Source: Botryotinia globosa (lineage: Eukaryota > Ascomycota > Leotiomycetes > Helotiales > Sclerotiniaceae). From it: 64,000 bases of DNA. The translations under genes were made by a program, and so were the position numbers. The notes beneath the pieces are model-generated. The model was not told the origin of the DNA, did not search any database, and saw only the letters and a program-made list of their open reading frames with translations. The stretch lies in contig RCSZ01000013.1 in assembly GCA_014898425.1 (NCBI GenBank), positions 682,001 to 746,000 of the forward strand, in the 5' to 3' direction. Position 1 is the stretch's first letter. Every line of letters begins with the position of its first letter. Shown here piece after piece: positions 59,037 through 64,000 of the stretch.

Positions 59037-60373
59037 ATGTACTCAACAAGAAGTCTCATCGGGTTCGCGAGCATGCTCGCAGCCCTGCCATCTGCTTTTG
59101 CCGGCTTTAGTTCCAGCTCTTCTAACAGTGTTGCCATCTACTGGGGTCAAGGCCCTAACCAAGGGACACTCGCATCATACTGCTCAAGTAAGACTTTACA
59201 ATCATTCGTCTTCTTGAAAAGAATAAAGCAAAATGCTGACAAACCATTACAGATGCTGGCTTTGACATCATCCCCATTGCTTTTTTGATCTCTCTCAACA
59301 AGTTGACTGTCAATGTCGGAAACGCAGATCCCGCTCAAGTCGCAAAGGACATCGTTACTTGCCAGGATATGGGTAAGACAATTCTCCTCTCGATTGGAGG
59401 AGCAACTTACACCGAGAATGAACTCGCAAGTGCTGATGCCGCAACTACTGCCGCCAAGAATGTCTGGGCTGCTTTTGGCCCCAAAACCTCATCCTCCACA
59501 ACTCGACCATTTGGTGACGCTGTCGTTGATGGTTTCGATTTTGATATCGAAACCCAAGGTCTTACCAACTTGGACGTCTTTGCTCAAGAACTCCGCACTC
59601 TCTCGGATGCTGAGACCAGCAAGAAATACTACTTGACTGCCGCCCCACAATGTCCTTACCCAGATCAAGCCGATAAGTCATTCCTTCAAGGCGCAGTCTC
59701 TTTCGATGCTGTCTTCGTCCAATTCTATAACAACAACTGTGGTCTTAACAAGTTTGTCAAGGGAAGCACTACTCAATCCGAATTCAACATGGCAACATGG
59801 GATACATGGGCTTCAACCACCTCCAAGAACAAGAATGTCAAGGTTTTCGTCGGTATCCCAGGCAGTACCAGCGCCGCCACCACAGGGTACATTGACCAAG
59901 CCACTCTTACTGATGTCATCGCTTACTCCAAGACTTTCAAGAGCTTCGGTGGTATTATGTCTTGGGATATGGTCACTATCATTGGAAACAGTGGTTACCT
60001 TGCAAACATCAACAAAGCACTTGGAGGCGCCCCTGCTTCAGGATCTGCTGGCTCCGCCAATACCTCTGCTGCAGCAACTACTGCTAAGGCTTCCGTCACC
60101 CCCGCCCCAACCACTCTTACCACTAAAGTCAAGTCTACCGTTATCTCCTCCAACGCTGTTGCTACCACTACCGCTAAGGCCGCTGTTACTACCACCGCCA
60201 AGGCTGGCGATGGAAAAACTACCGTTGCATCTGCCGGTGCAAGCGCCACTCCCGCTGCCGGAGCTGTTCCTCAATGGAGCCAGTGCGGAGGTGAAGGATA
60301 CACCGGATCCACCGTGTGTGCAAGTGGCTTCAAGTGTGTTAAGACTGACGACTGGTGGTCTGCTTGCGAGTAA
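59037..60373 (+). CDS. Secreted GH18 class III chitinase with C-terminal CBM1
   Basis: Two exons, 59037-59187 and 59253-60373, give 423 residues; the 65-nt intron (GTAAGA-CAG) keeps frame. Residues 1-22 are a signal peptide ending in AFAG. The GH18 catalytic domain spans about 30-320: VAIYWGQGPNQG near 32-43, the substrate-binding SIGGA at about 97-101 and the catalytic DGFDFDIE at 143-150, with Glu150 as proton donor. The GIMSWDM segment near 303-309 is the last barrel strand. A Ser/Thr/Ala-rich linker of about 65 residues follows, probably O-glycosylated. A fungal CBM1 occupies about 389-423, with QWSQCGGEGYTG, four cysteines and aromatic WW residues for crystalline polysaccharide binding. 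It hydrolyses chitin in the wall or outside the cell. Length and domain order are normal for secreted class III chitinases of filamentous fungi. Confidence 0.96.
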
Positions 60374-61278
60374 ATTCTCTTTTCACATCTGGAGTAGAAT
60401 TCACTCGAAGAGTATGACGATCGGAAATGTATTGGTACATGCATACCTAGGTATGGATATACATTTCCATTATCCTTCCATCTTTGATGGAAAGACCTGG
60501 CAATGATGGTACGGTAAAAAGGAATGGATATATCTGGACATGTTTGACATTTTGACGCGCGGGATGTGGTACTTGCATTGTTTGTTTAGCATTTGGAGCT
60601 TTTGTTGAGTTTTTGTGGAATCTATTTTTTGGATTTTTTTGCGCGAGGAAAGATGATGAGTGGTTGGTTGTTTGGATTTGTATTATTATTCTACCTATGC
60701 TATGGCATGATCGCAACGTTCAGGTGACTGCAATATATATGATGAATGTCACTTTTGTTTCGAGTATTGTTTTGGACGTATTTGACTGTTGTGGGTAACG
60801 ATGCAATTTTCAAAATCATTGGTTAGCATTGCAGGCTAGTTGTCACTACGACTCCTGCCATATCTCCAGAAAGTGAATTGCGACACAAGAAGTCGGAGGC
60901 TTAGCAGATTGATGAGTTATCCTATGATAGTCTAGTGCAATGAAAATCAACATGTTATCTAACCCGCTTGGCATAATTGGTCATTACTTGACCAAGGCTC
61001 TAAAGCAGAGTAGCTAATATTCTAGACCAGCAGACTAGATTTAAGCTTCCAGCACCCGAGAATTATTCAATATCTATAGTGCATACAATAGTTTAAGCGA
61101 TTTGAATGTTTTGATTGGACTTGAGGCTCAAAGTTCTTTATTTAAGGACTGAGGTTTGGGCTATTGCAAATCCCAACACGGATGAGAATGAACTTTGTCT
61201 AGAAATATTGGCATGTGTTGTGATATACAAATACGCGCCTGTAGTCTATCTAAAGTTCTGAACCAAATGAAGCATTCT
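60374..61278. other. Spacer between chitinase and FAD-oxidase remnants
   Basis: 3' flank of the chitinase and AT-rich spacer. No gene seen. Confidence 0.5.
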
Positions 61279-63211
61279 TCAGGAATGATAATCCCTCAAT
61301 TCACTATCATCAGGAAGGCCAAGCTTGAATCCCCCCACATAACCTCTTTGAAACAATCCCTCATTATCATATGCTCGACTAACATCTCTCAAAAAGCTTC
61401 AATTCTCCTCCCCGTATCCTTCAAATGGTCTCTGCCACTCCGCACAGTAATTCAGATATTTCTATTTATGATCCGTTCCATTCTTCTCCGCAATTTGTTC
61501 AATCTTTTCGATTGCACACCGTGTGATTTTCTTCTCCACTTCGTCATCTCGGGCGTTAGGCCAGTTTACTGTAAAACTCACGATCACGAGAGGCTCACTG
61601 ATATTGTGTACTGTATTAATTGGATTAGAATAAAATATTTGGTTATTAGTTATGTTGAATTAATGGATTGTGTTTTTATTTAATTAAAAACTTTTTTTGG
61701 AATTATAAGAGAATATTTAAATAGGCTTTATATCCTATATTTAGAAACTAAAAAGCCTATATTATTTCGAATTATAAAACATGAATTAGTTTATAAGACT
61801 ACCTTCAAACTTATACTCAGATAGATTTTTGCTTATAAGATAATATCACCTAATCCAATTAATACGGTAGTCCCAATGGGTTTGCATCACCCTTGCGTAG
61901 CCAATCCGGTAATAATGGTTGCATGACCAGTGTCCAAACTAAACCTTTTACACTTCGCAGTGAAGAAATAGCGTCCTGATATACAGCATGCGTAGCGGCG
62001 AGTGTAGTGGTATCAGTCTTGACAGTCGTCGTAGCGAGCACTTGGCGTTTTCCAGGTGGATTAAGAGCATTCATTTCATCGGTTGCACTTGTTAATGTGC
62101 GCAGTTTACAGGTGTTCCAAAAACGCCACATCGATGAAAAGGGTAATATTCTCCAATATTCTGGCCATTTCTTCTCGGAGGGCTTCGTGTATACCAGATT
62201 GACGGAGATAGCTTGGACGCCTAATGGCTGTATATATGTAAAACATGCCAAAGGACCAGCAGCATGGTGATCCCAATCAACTCTGTTCACAACCTCATGG
62301 AAGGCGGAAATGACTTTGCTCGTTTGAGAACTAGGCATATAAAGAAAGCCGCTCCAGATTTTGGTGCTGGGAAAACTGCGAGCCGTGAAGCGAGTAACGA
62401 TGCCGAAGTTGTTAGAACCTCCTTTGAGGGCACGCCAGAGATCGGGATTCTGGGTTGCGGAGGCTGTAGTGAGAGTTCTTGATTCGAGGACGATATCGTA
62501 GCTCATTATGTTGGAGCATACTAGACCAAATTTAGGACAGAAAAAAGAGAGACCGCCTGTTTTCAGATATTAAAAGAACCGCTCCATGTATCAAATAATC
62601 ACCAACTAACCTCCTAAAGCCAGCCCGCCAACTCCCACAGCAGAATTTCTGCCACCAACAACAGCCAGCCCCCTCTCATCCAAAACTTTTGAAAGATCCA
62701 TCCACCTACAACCTGCTCCAATAATCACGCTCGATCCAACATTTCCCTCAAAAGGTATGACCTCGTTAAAACAACTAAGATCAATAAGAATACCTCCTTC
62801 AATACTCGCAGCTCCAGCAACACAAGAATGGCCGCCACTACGGACAGCGAACAATCCCTCGGATCTATGTTCCTCACCAAATTTTTCCTTTCTCCGTTCA
62901 TCATACTTGTGTTTAATTTTAGTGACCGCTATACAAAGCTCCTCATTATTGCGGGGTCGAACAATACATGATGGGTTTACTTCACATTCCTGTTTTGCCC
63001 AGTAGCCATTCACTGCCTTATTGAAATTAGTGATACTCTGTGGTAGAATAACACTTTCAGGCAGAGCAGCTACGAGAGTCTTGCTTATTCTCGTAATTTC
63101 TGGGAAAATCGAATTGTCCGTTCGCGTTGAGAATAGAAAGTGGCGCACGAGGAAAATAGATATAAGTATCAAAAGAGCTGTCAAAGACGCGGTATGTATT
63201 TGAGAAACCAT
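61279..63211 (-). pseudogene. FAD-linked oxidase (berberine-bridge type), split by an AT-rich element
   Basis: Minus strand. Exons 63211-62611 and 62556-61859 (54-nt intron) form an open frame of 432 residues: an N-terminal signal or membrane anchor (to about 27), the flavin site RSGGHS with His128 for covalent FAD, VGGLALGGGLSFFCPKFG across the intron, and KGGSNNFGIVT. The frame stops in the inserted element, before the C-terminal BBE region. That region is recognisable beyond the element at 61279-61610, in one frame: LVIVSFTVNWPN, KYLNYCAEWQ and AYDNEGLFQRGY. It carries two internal stops, TAG at 61464-61462 and TGA at 61401-61399, and by my count is one base out of phase with the first half. 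Intact relatives of about 500 residues oxidise alcohols, sugars or alkaloid-like metabolites. The 432-residue product lacks part of the active-site wall and is probably inactive. Confidence 0.85.
61613..61865. mobile_element. MITE-like element with 16-bp perfect terminal inverted repeats
   Basis: 61613-61628 (GTATTAATTGGATTAG) and 61850-61865 (CTAATCCAATTAATAC) are exact reverse complements. The outer TA dinucleotides may be the target-site duplication, so the element itself could be 13-15 bp less at each end of the repeat. The 253-bp interval is far more AT-rich than its surroundings and has no coding capacity. Inside is a weaker palindrome (ATAGGCTTT at 61721, AAAGCCTAT at 61752) and repeated TTATAAGA/GAATTATAA motifs. 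It interrupts the FAD oxidase, whose two halves flank it on the same strand. Length, TIRs and AT-richness fit a non-autonomous DNA transposon. Confidence 0.8.
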
Positions 63212-63410
63212 GGTTTTAGATCTGATAGAAATGAATCATCGACTCTGTTATCTGACATGTCGGAGGCCAACATTTGTCGGAGGAAAGACGTGAATAGATG
63301 CATGTGGCGCAGCACGGCAATTGCCAGCCAATGAGTATCCACCGACATTTACTTATAACTTTACACTACCAGTCAAGTCAGTGTATGTGAAGCGAGGTAA
63401 ACACACAAGA
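63212..63410. other. Short spacer upstream of the FAD oxidase
   Basis: About 200 bases that must hold the FAD-oxidase promoter and the 3' end of the next minus-strand gene. No distinct motif could be assigned. Confidence 0.5.
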
Positions 63411-64000
63411 TCAAACAGTGGCGTGTTCCAATTCTCTGCCCCTGCGAAACCTCGCAAACATATTCTTGAGTCTGAAGCTTGTGTGGCCGTCCTTAAGTGG
63501 ACTGTCCTGGGAACTGGAATTGGACCATGCAAGAGACTCATGCTCAGCTTCCCTACTCGCTCTTTTTGTACAAGAGCTACGTCTAAAGATTTTTCCGATC
63601 AAAGAGATAGGTGTCCACCATTCTGTTGGAACCTTGCTTTCGCTTGTTGGTTTGAACACTTCGAATTCCTTTCCGGTTTCTTGCCACCATTCACTATTGT
63701 CTTTTTGCATGTGAACCACCAATTTTTGTCGTTGAGGGTTATAATTGGCGTCAATCTTTTGCGATATGAAGTCCATGTTAAGGACAATTGCATACGTTAT
63801 TGCGCCCACGATGCACGCCGTGATGATAAATGGCACTTTAGTAGAGCTTTCCTGAATGTTTGGAATAGCCCAGAGCGCCTAAGATATGTGAGAATAACGG
63901 AGAAGATCAATTTGAATGATGCACTTACCGCACAGAAAGCGAGAGGCAAATAAAATATGCTGACATACGTCAAAAGTTTGACGTTTTATCCCAACCTCGT
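63411..64000 (-). CDS. C-terminal part of a membrane protein, truncated by the window edge
   Basis: Two exons are visible on the minus strand: 64000-63930 and 63878-63411, separated by a 51-nt GTAAGT-TAG intron that keeps frame. The segment LLTYVSIFYLPLAFCAALWAIPN forms a membrane helix with the loop that often ends fungal CorA-like C-terminal regions, and a second helix (VPFIITACIVGAITYAIVL) follows. The remaining ~115 residues are soluble and basic. In the visible first exon, TAA lies in frame at about 63988-63986, a few residues before LLTYVS. Either an intron boundary lies between, or a CAA codon has become a stop and the gene is broken. It lies upstream of the FAD oxidase on the same strand. 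Confidence 0.6.

Noticed and set aside
59706..60506. 266-residue plus-strand frame overlapping the chitinase
   Set aside because: It is an out-of-phase shadow of the chitinase coding region, Leu/Pro-rich because of the Ala/Thr-rich linker codons.
61195..61683. 162-residue plus-strand frame
   Set aside because: It is antisense to the FAD-oxidase C-terminal remnant and runs into the AT-rich element; the minus strand shows family motifs, the plus strand none.
61613..61865. AT-rich interval as an ordinary intron of the FAD oxidase
   Set aside because: It starts and ends with 16-bp inverted repeats, is about five times longer than the other intron of the gene, and the two flanking frames do not join in phase by my count; further stops lie downstream in any case.

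Overview
The window is nuclear DNA of a filamentous ascomycete, most likely a leotiomycete close to Botrytis/Sclerotinia (this placement is inference). The signs are short GT-AG introns of about 50-120 nt with CTAAC-like branch sites, a dispersed 5S rRNA gene, intron-containing tRNA genes, a C-terminal-motor kinesin-14, a class III chitinase with a fungal CBM1 cellulose-binding tail, and pyrimidine-rich gene leaders.

Layout. Positions 1-3.5 kb hold one minus-strand gene for a large disordered protein. From 3.5 to 22.8 kb the window is gene-poor. It carries a small RNA-gene cluster (5S rRNA, then tRNA-Val, tRNA-Ala, tRNA-Gly and tRNA-Glu, all four tRNAs with introns), short ORFs that look like decayed coding sequence, and one plausible small secreted protein at 18 kb. 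A TALE homeodomain transcription factor lies at 22.8-24.3 kb, followed by 6.7 kb without a convincing gene.

From 31 to 49.4 kb is a housekeeping block: kinesin-14 (KlpA/Kar3 type, minus) divergent from a Loa1-type lysophosphatidic acid acyltransferase (plus); Iwr1, an RNA polymerase II import factor (minus); a long CBM48 glycogen-binding protein with a C-terminal membrane anchor (plus); and a GT69/CAP59-type glycosyltransferase (plus). Intergenic spaces here are rich in microsatellites and CACGTG boxes.

From 49.4 to 64 kb the region is accessory and partly decayed: an MFS transporter pseudogene, an intact short-chain dehydrogenase, a tRNA-Gly(UCC), a 4.6 kb gene-poor stretch, an intact secreted chitinase, and a berberine-bridge-type FAD oxidase. 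The oxidase is split by a roughly 250-bp AT-rich element with perfect 16-bp terminal inverted repeats, and its 3' part carries further stops. The window ends inside a minus-strand gene whose product has a C-terminal membrane segment. Three relics share nonsense codons best explained by C-to-T changes, which suggests RIP-like mutation.

The genes do not form one pathway. The strongest candidates for something new are the MITE-like element that truncates the oxidase, the membrane-anchored glycogen-binding protein, and a helically phased CACGTG array in the iwr1/CBM48 intergenic region. Exon boundaries were worked out by hand from splice signals, reading frame and family motifs; no similarity search was run.
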